The notes: generated by a model not told the origin, from the sequence alone. 64,000 nt of DNA from Trametopsis cervina (GCA_022385755.1 MU278363.1:126661-190660); one strand, 5' to 3'. Counted from the first letter of the stretch, positions 35,000 through 46,836 are shown. Made by a program: numbers and translations.

Positions 35000-37900
35000 T
35001 GTGGGTGCTGCGATAAACAAATGCATGTGAGAAAGATGCATCAAACACATATCAATATCCTTACTTTGGGGCTGAGTACTTGAGGAGAACAGTGAAGCGT
35101 CCGACGGGTTATAACCGAGTTCTGTAGGGCGTGTGAGTGTCACGTCGAGCTAAAGAGCTGAATCTCGTACAGAGCCTGGTAGTGCTGTAAGCGGGATACA
35201 AGGATGAGCTCTGCTTTTCAACAGCAAAACGAGCAGTGCTCTTATACTCCAGTGTCGATGGCAAAACCTATGTGCGGAGCCGAGCATCTTTGCAAGGTAC
35301 TGCGAGCTTTCTGACCTCGTGAAGCGTTTCGCGCGCACAGTAGCGGACAAACTCATCTACTGCTGTGCGACCTTTGCCCGATGTTTATGAGCGGAAACAT
35401 GCAAGGAGTTGGCAGAGTGCGCCGGCAACAGCCATCGCACCCCCACAAAACCGCAAATTAGGCGAAGGAACTCGTGCCCGACGGTGGGATCTGGTCTTCT
35501 TCCGCTCTTGCTGAAACCGTGCCAAGCCAAGTTGCGAAGTCGAAGCGAAGTCGATCAACCGGTCTATAGACTTGAAGTCCTATGACCCTATGACAAGACA
35601 GTGTGTTACGGCGCAATGGAAATCACAGGATACTGATGACATAGAACTAACCATTGTTGCACGGTGGAACGTCGGTTTCAGCTGCCCTGTGATGATTCTA
35701 TTCTTATTCAAAGTGGCATTGCTCTAAACGTGGGTGACAGAATGATCCTGAGGTAGACGTGAGCGATACCAAACGATGCGCGCTGTCGAGAAAGGCAGCA
35801 ACACGAGCTACCAAACTTGTTTGAGTAGTGGCGAACGATTCCACACCTCTGAAAAGCATTGCAGGAACCTGCACAAAGCGGGGGAGAGGAATGAATCGCA
35901 CCGGGTCATGAGCATAGCACTCACCAACCGTTTCCGGGCTGCACGTGTTCCGGAGCGAACTATACAGTATCTGTGCCGAGCAGCGCGGTCACGATGGAAG
36001 TGATGAGTGTGTGAAGCATACTGAATGACATTGATGGAGAAGAGCGCGAACTATATTGGTTTTTTTCCGTCGCCGTTCTCGTGATTGTGCAACTCGTGAT
36101 CTACAACCTTGGAAATCGCCTTATCTGGATGCAGCCTTTGATCCCGATAATCGGCGGATGACCAGAGAGTTATAATTATAGCCCAATGACCGCATCGCAA
36201 TGACTGCCTCGCCAATTCATACGGCAGAGTGTGCGAGATCTTCGTGGAGGTCTATACCGCAGCTTGGTGTTCGAGTATATCATAACCTTCCAGCAACATG
36301 GCTGGCGATTAAGCTGTGTCGAGCTATGTTCAACTCCCCAGAAGCCATCCCCGTATTGAGTTTCGGCAAGCATGTGCGGGTCTAGGTCGAATCAACAGTA
36401 GGCAATTCATTTTAGACAGAGACGTGTGTGAATGATCACACTCACGACCGAAATAAAAGCGACCCTTCAAATTGTAGTTTCGTGGGCGATCAGCGGTCCC
36501 TGTGCAGGTCGGCCTTGACGTACCGCAGTTCGCAGTTGACCGTCGCTAGCACAGCCAGCGGAGAGTTAGACATGCCACGGACGGACAGCCGTACGCGAGG
36601 TTGGCGTATTGGGATTGGGTTCGGAAATTTGTAGGGGATTAAGGGTAGCTGACTGGTCTGTAGTCCGACATCGATCCCAAGTATTTGTGCGAAGATATTG
36701 AGGCTTCCACGCTTGGTCATCTTCAAGGACCGTCAAAAGCAAAAGCCATATAGCATCGCAGCGCCTGTATTACGCATCAGTCGCATAAGAATACCACAGC
36801 TCACGACTTGTGAACTCACCGCTCTCTTGAACCTGGAGATCATCTCATACCACAACATATGTCAGGCAGAGCGTCCTGAAACATAGCCATTGACAGTAGC
36901 ATGTCGTCCAGGATGCCCTAGAAGCATGGGTGGATTGTAATAGCTTGCAGTTCTGGCAGCTGGGACATTGATTCGTCGAGCCAGTCCCGGCTTTGAGAGC
37001 AGGCAGGTGTCCCACTGTTGCGCCAGCGTTCTTCAGGTAATGTCAACCATAAACATCGCATTTGCCACGTCGTACTAGAGGTACAATGCACTCTTGGGGT
37101 AGCATCCAAGTCTTTCGATCCTTAGCTACTGTATGTTAGTTCCATGATCAGTGGTTATTAGTGCGATACGCTTCGAGACAACTCGCCTGTTGTACCCCCG
37201 CAACTGCCCCTCTGACTCTTCACCTCACAGACACCGACTTCAACCGAGAACTCAATGCGCGCATCCCCGATGGTCTTCAAGCTTGACGAACGTGTAGGAT
37301 ATAAGCAAACATGAGTAGGTCCTACATCCGCCGCGATGAGGTGTGCCCGAGACAACCCTTGAGTCTCCCTCAAGCGATTTCCTGTGGCGTTCAAAATGCG
37401 CGAGGTGATGGCGAAGTGATATCAACTATTCACACGCACTACACAGCTCATGTTATTGACGACATAGCTACCCATATTGTTACCTACTCGCGAACGACCT
37501 TCTCTTGGGCAAATACACCTACATTGTTTAGTATGCATGGGCTCCAGCAATAGCGCATCAGCAGCTTCTGACCTGGGGCCCCGCCACAGTCCGTAGATAT
37601 CCCTAAGCGAGTGTGAATGGCTAAGAGGGTGGTATATATATATATTGAAGTCTGGATGATAGAGAGTACTCTGGCTGCAGTACTGTAGATAGTGGACACT
37701 TAGCGTACGGTGTCGTGTTGGGAGAATTCAATTTAGCGCCGACTGTAAACTAGCCAAAAAGAAATTACAGTAAAGGACACAAGCTGTGACAGCCGTTTTG
37801 TCAGATTTTACGTTGTCAACGGTCCGCATATACTGGAAACCTCTGTGCAATGACTGCGGACGCTGTGCTTTGTCGACCCAGACTTCTTATAAATTCCATA

Positions 37901-38288
37901 GCCCCTTGTGATGCAGTATACACAATCCGATGTTTCCACAGTATTAGTTCGTATCACTACATCCTATGAACCGAGTCCGAGGTGTTTGGCGGCAGCCACT
38001 TGGGCCTTTGCACTACGATATCGTACACTACGTATATCGTGCAGATACCATGCTCTACCTCTGCGCTTGCACCAATGAAATGGAAGCGAATGCCCACTGC
38101 GCAGACAGGAATCTCCGTGCGTCTTGTGGCCAACTGTACGCATGTCTATCATGTTGCCATTTCAGCCAGAGCGATCGCTTAAAGTGAAAAGCAACTCAAC
38201 AGCTCCAGAGGTAAGAGAATGAGCGCGATTAGATGACCCCTTCATCTCCCTATCTTCAAACTGTATCCAATACCGAAGCAAGGGTATC
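35000..38288. other. Gene-poor region upstream of the cellobiohydrolase
   Basis: 3.3 kb without a recognisable gene on either strand. The first few hundred bases should be the GH7 promoter. Weak minus-strand open segments near 36918-37400 have no recognised motif. A short TA dinucleotide run lies at about 37629-37645. No transposon features, terminal repeats or polymerase motifs were seen. Confidence 0.45.
35109..35113 (-). promoter_or_regulatory. TATA box of the GH7 gene
   Basis: TATAA on the minus strand, about 110 nt upstream of the GH7 start codon at 34999. Confidence 0.5.
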
Positions 38289-39350
38289 TCATCTCTTTCC
38301 AACCAGAAGCCGTAGATTTCCGAAGCCCTGTTCTCCGCGCTGACGAACAAGGCCCTTGAACATATATTTGTCTTCCAGATAGTCCACACGCCTGACACCC
38401 TGGCTTTCTTCGAACGCTTGGGTCGATGGGAAGGTCCGACATCGTCGGGTATAGGCGCGCGCCACGGCGGTGGCCTTCTCGTTCGAAAGTGCTACCCAGT
38501 CCCGGTGTCTGATCTGGCGATGTAGCATCTTGTGAATAGCAAATAACACGTCGTTGACAGTGATGGGGGTGTTGACATCGTCTGTGGGGATAGAGAGATA
38601 CCCATTGTTAGACGGTCGCTCTTGGTAAGGCTCCAGGACGACATTCCACTGAGGGATCTCATCGCATGTGATGACCATGCGCGTGACGCCAGGCCAGCAT
38701 ACGAGCTGGCTGAGTTCGTCGCGTGACAGAGATGTCCCTGACGATGGCCCTTGCTGGGAATACTTCTTTGGATCGTAGTGATTGAGCGAGAGGTCGAACA
38801 AGAGCATAGACTGATGGGGGTATTCTGCGCTCAGTAGAGGATTGAGTTGGGGAGCTGGGGTCGGAGGTGCAGGTGCTTGGGCAGGGTAGATAACCCAGGT
38901 TGGGAGGGCGAATGCAGGAGCCGGCAGAACGCTGTCTGAGCGTCGCCTATGGTGGGTATAACCTTGTGGAGGCTGGGCATAACCTTGCGGAGGTTGAGCA
39001 TAACCTTGCGGAGGTTGAGCATAACCTTGTGGAGCTGGTGAGTACCCTTGTGCGGTTGAGATGAGGGGTACGACTGAAGGTAGGGGTGTGTACACAAACG
39101 GCGGTGAAGGAAAGGGTGCTGGATTGGGAGCGGGCGCCGTGCCTACCATGCCCGCATGGAAGGATGGTGCTCGGGGTCTGGTATGGTACACCTCCTCATC
39201 CTCGAATCGTACTCTGCGGTTGCCCGCGCCGCCGCTGGGCGAAGGTGGTAGCGGCACTGAAGGTGGGATGAAGGGTGTGGTGTTGGGCTGCTGAAAGAAC
39301 GGCCAAAGGTATGGTGTATAAGTGAAGTTGGGGTATCCGTAGGCTGCCAT
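38289..39350 (-). CDS. DUF6699-like protein with Pro/Gln/Gly/Tyr repeats
   Basis: A single exon of 353 aa. The ATG at 39350 (MAAYGYPNFTYTPYLWPFF) was chosen over an in-frame upstream ATG because a TATATAAG element lies only about 70 nt before it. The N-terminal half is Pro-rich and disordered, with a 7-residue repeat (PPQGYAQ type) at about residues 103-130 and a basic HHRRRSDS patch. The C-terminal domain (SMLLFDLSLNHYDPKKYS, VTRMVITCDEIPQWNVVLEPY, NTPITVNDVLFAIHKMLHRQI) resembles DUF6699, an agaricomycete family of unknown function. The assignment is from memory of its strand pattern and position. Confidence 0.62.
   Translation of the reverse strand: MAAYGYPNFTYTPYLWPFFQQPNTTPFIPPSVPLPPSPSGGAGNRRVRFEDEEVYHTRPRAPSFHAGMVGTAPAPNPAPFPSPPFVYTPLPSVVPLISTAQGYSPAPQGYAQPPQGYAQPPQGYAQPPQGYTHHRRRSDSVLPAPAFALPTWVIYPAQAPAPPTPAPQLNPLLSAEYPHQSMLLFDLSLNHYDPKKYSQQGPSSGTSLSRDELSQLVCWPGVTRMVITCDEIPQWNVVLEPYQERPSNNGYLSIPTDDVNTPITVNDVLFAIHKMLHRQIRHRDWVALSNEKATAVARAYTRRCRTFPSTQAFEESQGVRRVDYLEDKYMFKGLVRQRGEQGFGNLRLLVGKR
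38959..39042 (-). repeat. 21-bp coding tandem repeat
   Basis: Four adjacent 21-bp units (38959-38979, 38980-39000, 39001-39021, 39022-39042). The middle two are identical and the outer ones differ by a few bases. They encode the PPQGYAQ repeat of the DUF6699-like protein. Confidence 0.85.
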
Positions 39351-40924
39351 CCTGATGAATCGATGTGAGAATAATGTGAGTGCGTGAGAGTGGGCGGGCA
39401 ATGGATTCGGGCCCACCTTATATAGATGCACAAGCGCACAGCCTCGACAGCGGACCCGATAGCAGTCAATCAAGCGTCCTGGAGTGATCGACCTCACAGG
39501 GATCTGGAGGATAGCCCACTGACAGTCAAGGCGATGTAGTAGAGGGCGATTGTGAGATGGCAGTATGTAAACAGATTTTTGGAGGAATCAGAGAGTGACT
39601 GATGTGCCGTAAATGCTGTCGATGCGATGTGTTGATACGGAAGTCCGCGCTGCTAGCACAACCTCAGCGCTGCTGCCAGGATCAAGTCTGTAAATTTGAT
39701 CCATCTGTGATAACGTTGTGCGCGTCTATCGCCTGTGAGCTACCATGCACTTACCATACCTGCTAGCGCCGTGCGGGATTGACCAGTGCATCTTCTCAGC
39801 CCATGGAGAATAGACAGCACACAGCTATGGGTGGATAGGGAGTCAGCACCCGAAAGTAGTACCAAAGTAACTACATACCTGTATTGTGCCCCGCGTAAGC
39901 CGGACAACGCGCGTCCAGAAGGCCACGTACTCACGCGTATTGAGACGGTGCTCGCAGCAACAGCGTTGCCAACATAGCTACAGCTGCCACTCGACCGACG
40001 GGCCGCTGCATGAGAGATTGAAGGAAACAGTCCACGGGAGAGCCGGAGGCAATCCAGAGCATGCCCCGAGCTGTCCACAGGATGACAGATCGAACCAGCT
40101 GCACAGCCCCTCCCGCCCACCGGCGCTTCCGCGTACCCAATGTACCGCTTTTTGCATTGTCTACGCAAGGGGGAGCACAGGCAGACCATTCCAGCCATAC
40201 GAAGGATACGTGGCTGCGCCGGAGCCCACTGCTCCGTAGAATTTTAGAATCGCTAAGAGTACTCACAGTGCACCCGCTCCAACTAATATCCTTCTCTTGC
40301 ACCAGGAATAGTAGGCCATTCTCCCGACTTCGTATTACAAGTTCATTATTTGCTGACATGGGTTCATGGCCCTTGGGCGAAGGTTGAATGTGACAAGTTG
40401 GACCTGGCTATTTGATATCAACCACGCCCAAGGTATCGCGGCGGAGTGGCCGAAGTTAGATCGCTCGTATCATCCAACTTCCTGGTTCATGGATATGGAT
40501 CCACTTGTTCAAGTGCTTCATAGTCATAACGAAGCCGTCGTTGCGGAATGGAGAGCAAATGCTGTACAGTCGGGCGAGTGTCCGCAGCTGAGCCCACCTT
40601 AGATCGCATGAGGCCTCATGATGACTCAGAGTTGTCACATTCATGGCGTTGAGGGAGTGTGGCACCGCAGCATACAGTTGTGTACATAGAAACTCGGGTG
40701 TCTCTGTTCTGCGCAGACTGTGCACATACACTCCCTAATCATCCACTCAGTCATCTTCAGCGTTCTTTGTTCAAGCTTAGCAAGGAGACCTCACCTTTCT
40801 GGAGTCGCAGTTGCTCATCGCCTGTTCTTACGAGCGGATGCTTATCGCCTCCGACAAGTTGGCACTTTAGATAATACAAGCGTCGCATTCAGCGTGGCCA
40901 ATGTAGTATTCATGTACATATTCT
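39351..40924. other. Intergenic, unassigned open frames
   Basis: 1.57 kb upstream of the DUF6699-like gene. The minus strand at 40359-40267 opens with MSANNELVIRSRENGLLFLV and a plausible GTGAGT donor, and 40210-39930 is open in two frames. I recognise no family and no consistent exon chain. A small unassigned gene is possible. Confidence 0.35.
39417..39424 (-). promoter_or_regulatory. TATA box of the DUF6699-like gene
   Basis: TATATAAG on the minus strand, about 70 nt upstream of the ATG at 39350. Confidence 0.55.
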
Positions 40925-43198
40925 TTACAATCCGCCGAAGGCGATGTATTTGGTATTCATGTACTCTTCGATACCATGACCGCCCTCCCGACCTGCGCAA
41001 ACCATTAATAGCATATTCGGAAAGACAGCTTCGCAAGCAAACTCGCCTAAACCGCTCTCCTTGATCCCGCCGAATGGAATGACAGCTTGGCTGATGGCAC
41101 CAGTGTTCGTGCCAACCATGCCCACTTCAAGCGCTTCTGCTACACGCCATATTCTGCCGACGTCTCTGGAATAGAAATATCCCGCGAGGCCCACGGATGT
41201 ATCATTAGCAAGCTTCAGCACTTCCTCCTCCGTCTCGAACTTGGTAAGCGCAGCCAGTGGCCCGAAGGTCTCTTCTTGACACACCAGCGCATCCGCCGGT
41301 ACGTCAGCAAGAATTGTGGGGGCAAAGAAAGAGCCCTGGCCCTCAAGACGCTTGCCACCATGTACGAGCTGGGCGCCACGCTTGAGAGCATCATCGACGT
41401 GTGACTGGACCTTCTCAACAGCGCGCTCGTGGATAAGAGGACCATGTGTACTAAAGGAAAGACTTCGTTGTTAGATCAACACCTTAGTGACAGTTACGAA
41501 CGTACGTCTTGCTGTCAAGACCATCGCCAACTCTGAAAGCCGCTACCTTCTCCGCAAGTCTGGATGCGAAATCTGCGTAGATAGATGACTGCACATAGAT
41601 TCTGTTTGCGCAAACACATGTTTGTCCAGAGCCACGGAACTTGCATGCGATGGCACCTATTTCAGGAAGTCTCAGCACACGTTGACCAGGTAATGGAGCG
41701 ATTGACGCGCTCCGCGGATGACGGAATTGTCCCACATACCCTCAACGGCTGCTTCGATGTCTGCGTCGTTAAAGACGATGAAGGGTGCGTTACCGCCGGC
41801 CTCAATAGAAACCCTGCAAGGGGCGTTAATGTGTAAACGACGAGCAAACGATGGACGGACTTTTTCATCGTCCCTGCGGCCTGCTTGTACAGCATCTTTG
41901 CAACTTTGGTACTACCTGTGAAAGAGACCTTTTTGACGTCGACGTTCTCACACAGCTCCCGGCCAACCTCGGCAATGTTAGCATTCGTGGTGACGACGTT
42001 TATGACCCCAGCAGGGATGCCAGCTCGGGTTGCAAGCTTTAAAGAATAGAAGCATGTTTTAGTAATAATGTTTCACGAAGGGACATACCGCCACGTACCT
42101 CAACGATGGCAAGGCACGAATATGGTGTTTCTGCGGGGGGCTTAATGACTGCGGTGCAGCCTGCGGCCAAAGCTGCTCCAAGTTTACGGGTTATCATGGC
42201 AGATGGGAAATTCCATGGAGTCAAGATCGAACTGTGCGGATTCCTTTCAGCGCCGGGAAATACCCTCGTTTGTTGGAATGGGAGAAACGTACACAACACC
42301 TACATCGCCTGCCTTAGTCATTCAAATATGGAAGAGAGGGACATTTGCACCCACCGATAGGTTGCTTGATGACAACGTTTCGAGTTCCAGGGAAAGGACT
42401 AGGTATTACCTCTGCAGTACAATCAGTCATTTGCTCCTGGTCCGGATGACAAGAACGACTCTACACACCTCCATAAGTGCGTACAGCTTCTTCCGCTACG
42501 AAGGACATGAGGAGTTCGAACGAATGCAGTTGCAGTACACGTACCAAACCACTGTATTTAATTGAGTAAGTCTCCTCTGTGAATGGATTTCCACACACCT
42601 CAATAAACGATGAACTATATAGATGCTCTGCTTTGCCCTCCGCGAGCGGTTTGCCATTTTCCAGTGTCTACAGTCGCCGACTGGTGAGTACCCACCAATT
42701 ACTGTAACAGCTGCATACTGACTATCAATCGTGACAGGTCATCGTCATGCTCTCTCATTAGAGCATAGAACTTCATCAGCAGATCATGGCGTTCCTATAT
42801 GCGCTATACGTCAGTGGAAGTACTCTCCTCTGGACAACATGTATACAGACCTTTGCGGTAGTCTTGCTCCATGTCTTGAACGCCTTGCTAGCTGCAGCAA
42901 TAGCTTCCCTGGTCTCCGCTACGCCCATGTCAGGTATGTTGCCTAGCTCTTCGGTTGTTGAGGGATCTTTGGGTGCACTGTTGAGACTCGGAATACGAAG
43001 CTGCGAATACAATGATATACGCACTGTTCACTGAAAACTTTGTGCCTTCCTTCGCGTCAACCCACTTCCCGTCGATAAAGCCCTGGCTGCGAATCAACGA
43101 AGCATCCTTAAGCCCCCATTGCTATACGCCAACATCAGTCCAGTACATGCATGCATGAGATCTCGCATTTCACCACGCACCGTACTTGAGCTAGCCAT
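40925..43198 (-). CDS. Succinate-semialdehyde dehydrogenase (NAD(P)+)
   Basis: It oxidises succinate semialdehyde to succinate in the GABA shunt. Exon 1 is 43198-43181 (MASSST), spliced to [19 protein letters not shown]. Following motifs: [92 protein letters not shown] with the catalytic Glu, [16 protein letters not shown] with the catalytic Cys, [25 protein letters not shown] and [14 protein letters not shown] at the end. At least eight introns occur. The last one, inside SGLG|REG, has a GC donor (GCGAGT) at 41046. The residue after the catalytic Glu is Ala rather than the common Leu. No mitochondrial presequence is evident. Confidence 0.92.
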
Positions 43199-43865
43199 AC
43201 GGTACAACGCCATCCTACTCCTCAGTGCGATTATACTCGACGGACTGTTTCGTCGTGTATTTCTGAGTGCTGAGGAGAGCATCCTCATACTTGCGGGCGA
43301 GTTATTCATATGCGTCATGGCGACCAGATTGTATGAGCACTAAGGCGGTCAGTATTATACCCACCAGCGTGGGTTAGCACACGCTGTGAGAGAGGTAGTG
43401 AGAGTTTGGACTGAGGCCGAGGCGTGTAGGTGCTATGGGTAACCAGTTGCCTAGCCGCGGAGCACATGCCGATGACTTCATTGCATAGTCAAGCCGAGTT
43501 CGTGCCAGACCGTTTATATTCCGTCAAACCTTCGCCGTGGCGAAGTGGTTTACGTTTGTGAGATGTCGTGGATAATGCAATCGAGTATTGGTGTACAACT
43601 GGAAGACAGTGGGCCGAAATTCATAGTCATAGTGCGATATAAAACGTTGAACGTTCACTTGAGTCGGACCTGAAGGGGCTAGGCGCTCATCTACGAAAGT
43701 GAACATCTTGGTGAAATACATTCATAAGTACGGATACAAAAAGTTCGGTTGTTGTATACATGTGAGAGGAGAAGCCAAATTGCACAGAAACAGATAAAGA
43801 GGGGATATTAATACCGACAAAGTAAGCTTAAACCATTCTAGAACGCCCGAATGCCAAAGTTCAGG
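43199..43865. other. Intergenic, no gene recognised
   Basis: 0.67 kb containing the SSADH promoter and the 3' end of the membrane-protein gene. No coding signal seen. Confidence 0.5.
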
Positions 43866-44780
43866 TCACACCGCAGACCCAGCACTGCGACTGCTGGTCG
43901 GGTGGGGATAATTGAATATTACAGAAGTAAACGCAGAAGAGGACATTATTGTGGTGCCTTGGGAGACGGGGGCCGCAGGACGACTGGCAAACTTCACGCG
44001 CAATGCCTCAATAACTCGTGGAATTTTGGGCGGAGGATCTATGGAAACCATTGTTATCACCAGGCGCACAGTAGTCTGGTGAGTATGCACACCTGGAGGA
44101 AGGATCTCAAAACCCTTCGCCTTACTGAATTGCTCTTTTTGAGGCCGGGATACCCGTATACGATGCCAACGACGTGATGTGAAGATGGTGAGAAACACCA
44201 ACAGTCCTAGCCCAATAAGGCCCCCGATGGCGATAGCTGCTATAGCTCCAGGTGATATATAGCCGCGGTGGCTGGCGGAGTTTGCAGAGACAGTTGCAAC
44301 ACCCTCAGCGGGTGCGGGGGGCTGCGGATAACCCGTGTAAGCGAAGTAGTCGAGCCACAATACGCCGCCACCGCCTTCCGAGGTAATTGTGACATTGTGC
44401 TCCTGATCGTCGAGGTTAGCGAGGTAGAAGAGGATGACACCGGGAGTCGAGGGACTGGCCGCTGATTTGTTGGCCAATGTCGAGGTGTTCCCATCCAAGA
44501 TATAGCTGTATTTCGCGCCGTGCGAGTCAACAGTCCCGATGGCGGACACTAATGTACCTAACAATTCCTGTTTTAGACCGATAAGCTCGGAGTGGCCTAT
44601 ACGATCATGCCCACCATTGAAAAGGAACGTAACGCTTGAACCAGCGGTCGTAGTCCCATGTGTGGTACCCTTGAACTCAGCCGCAGTCCCCCCTGTGTAC
44701 CAGGAACCCGAGTATTTGAGACTTGAGTCTGTGTCATCGACTGTGAAGGCTGCGAGCGTTTTCTGATCAGTACCGACCAT
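43866..44780 (-). CDS. Single-pass membrane protein with beta-rich ectodomain
   Basis: Exons 44780-44615 and 44557-43866 join in frame to 285 aa. The ectodomain, about residues 1-155, carries the pattern W...Y, SVTFLFNGTLVSAIGTV, YSYILDG and DYFAYTG. It is common in fungal surface proteins that have one beta-sandwich domain followed by a membrane helix. Potential N-glycosylation sites include NGT, NTST and NVT. A single transmembrane helix follows (AIAAIAIGGLIGLGLLVFLTIF), then a basic stop-transfer stretch (SRRWHRIRVSR) and a cytoplasmic tail of about 90 residues. No signal peptide is seen at this ATG, so an upstream exon may be missing. Function unknown. Confidence 0.65.
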   Translation of the reverse strand: MVGTDQKTLAAFTVDDTDSSLKYSGSWYTGGTAAEFKGTTHGTTTAGSSVTFLFNGGHDRIGHSELIGLKQELLGTLVSAIGTVDSHGAKYSYILDGNTSTLANKSAASPSTPGVILFYLANLDDQEHNVTITSEGGGGVLWLDYFAYTGYPQPPAPAEGVATVSANSASHRGYISPGAIAAIAIGGLIGLGLLVFLTIFTSRRWHRIRVSRPQKEQFSKAKGFEILPPGVHTHQTTVRLVITMVSIDPPPKIPRVIEALRVKFASRPAAPVSQGTTIMSSSAFTSVIFNYPHPTSSRSAGSAV

Positions 44781-45293
44781 GAGAGCGGATTAACATAAAG
44801 AACCACCAGGGCCCTTAATGTACGAAGGTCTTGAGTTTATCTTGGAAGTGCGCTTGTTATATAGAGGTTCACTAGCTACGTTGCGTTACCAGATGTCAAC
44901 CAAGCACAGCGCTGACGGCCTGATGAAGCGGTGATACCAGTGATCTCACCTCGTCTCAAAGCCTATAGTCGATTGCCGACTTGGCCTCACATACTTACAC
45001 ATGGTTGGACAACCGCCACAGAACGCCCAAATATGATCGTAGTGAGCGACAACGTTGATCAACTTGAGATGATACTCCCGGATAGTCGCCCATTCCGTGT
45101 CGCATCACCAGAACCACCAACCTGTAGCCCGAACGATGTGTCCAAACATAGTTTGCCGACGGAATGGGAGACATACACAATCATCAGACAGGCTGGGATG
45201 GTCTTGCAAGATTTTGTAATACAGTAGGTTCGAAGTGTTGAGTAAAGCTTCGATATTACACGGAAGGATGGCAAAAATCGCGCGACGTGTCCC
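44781..45293. other. Intergenic, no gene recognised
   Basis: 0.5 kb between two minus-strand genes. The plus-strand open frame 44931-45227 has no family motif. Confidence 0.45.
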
Positions 45294-46657
45294 CTAGCGT
45301 TTTCTGCCTCGTGCATGACTCTTCTTAGAGGCAGTACCTTCGGCCACATCCAAGAACCCTCCTAGCTCTAGAGCATTTCGAGCTGCCTGATTGATATGTT
45401 TGAACCGGTCAGGGCCCAAGTGAATACCGCCAAAGTAGCGTGTCACAACGACCAGGACATTGTCAACTTCCTGATATCGCATAACGGAGAGTTAGAACAG
45501 GTCGTACAGCAGAGCATTTACCAATATACCTACCAATATCTGTAGAAGATGCGCCAGTCTACCGCCTGCTGCAGTTTCTCCATCATCGTCATTATCTGGA
45601 AATTTGAAGCTAGGTAAGCACAAGATGATGATTAATTGCACATCTCGATACCTTGATGAAGTGTATTGCCAATCTGACATCTCCAGGCATTAATTATAGG
45701 GTGCGCCGCTCGCGCGATCCGTTTGTCGGCCATGAGATGGGCAAGAACCAAAGGCACCTGGGAGAATGGCTAAGGAAACCAACAGCACAGTTGCAGAAGA
45801 CCAATGACTTACCTGGGCTGGATCGGTGATGCGACATGCACGCCCAACAAAGGCACTCTTGCGGTCGGTGATTGGCTCAGCCTCAATAATCTGGACGTTG
45901 TGTGGTATGGCTACAGGAATCGGTGACTTCTGTTCCTCATGATGAACATCATCCAGTTCTGATACCTTCTTGTTGCTGCCTTCTTCAACGTCCGCCACCG
46001 CGAAAGTTCGTTCATCCTCTCGTGAGAGCTTGACAGCTAGCTTCTCGCTCTTCTTTGTTTCATACCAGATGGTGCAGCGTTCTTTCACCCATTCCAATCC
46101 GTCAAATACGCAAACAGTATCGGGGACCCATTCTACGCCTTCACTAGATATGTATGTTCTGAGGATGGCGCCCCATAATGTGGAATCAACGCCGAATGGA
46201 CCGATGTAACGAGATAACAGCTGAAGCTGCGGCGGAGACGACGCCGGATAGGTTGATGGTAGCGATACAAGGACAGTACATGCTGTCTCTTCTTCGTCTG
46301 TCGCCAGCCTTTATAGATGATGAATCGCTCGCCGAGAACCGAACTGGTGGACTGGCTCACCTTAAAACAACCTCATATCGAACTTTGTCCGATGGAGTGC
46401 TATCACCATCTGACCGCCATAATGTTATCGCATCGTCGCCATAAATAGCTTGCAATGCTGCAGGTCCACAAGGAGGACAGAACGAGGCATGAGAGGCGCA
46501 GTGTTCAATGCGTCCGACGCGAAAGACAGGTCGCACCGCCGAGTTCAGACGCGATCGCCTCGCGTTCTGGGTCAGCCAACAGCTGAGCTATCAGCTCGTT
46601 AATGTCGGTCGCTGCTTGGATGGTCGGACTCGGTGACATCGAATGAGGCCTGTCCAT
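45294..46657 (-). CDS. IMPACT/Yih1 homologue, Gcn2 regulator
   Basis: Yih1/IMPACT binds Gcn1 through an RWD domain and restrains the eIF2alpha kinase Gcn2. The start at 46657 reads MDRPHSMSPSPTIQAATD, then ELIAQLLADPEREAIASELG; after an intron the RWD part reads ALQAIYGDDAITLWRSDGD and VRYEVVLRVS. The C-terminal UPF0029/IMPACT domain shows SAFVGRACRITDPAQV, VPLVLAHLMADKRIARAAHP, DDDGETAAGGRLAHLLQIL and VDNVLVVVTRYFGGIHLGPDRF. It ends in a basic KKSHARGRKR tail. Several introns interrupt the gene; only some joins were verified. Confidence 0.88.
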
Positions 46658-46836
46658 TATAGAGACATGATATACAAGAAAGAGCTGGATTCAGAGATGG
46701 TGGAAGTGCAGAACAAAGATTGCATCCGCAGGCGCCTGCAGACGCGGTTCCATCCCGCCACATTGCCAGTTGCACAGAAACGGTCTACCGCCACATCTTC
46801 CCTCCTCAACATCTGCAGTGCACATACGCTCTGGAA

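Noticed and set aside
36918..37400. Protein-like minus-strand segments (for example LPEERWRNSGTPACSQ)
   Set aside because: Considered as an F-box/LRR relic, but no continuous reading or repeat pattern could be established.
39740..40359. Possible small gene on the minus strand with a GTGAGT donor
   Set aside because: Two frames are open and neither continues into a recognisable domain; recorded only as unassigned intergenic sequence.
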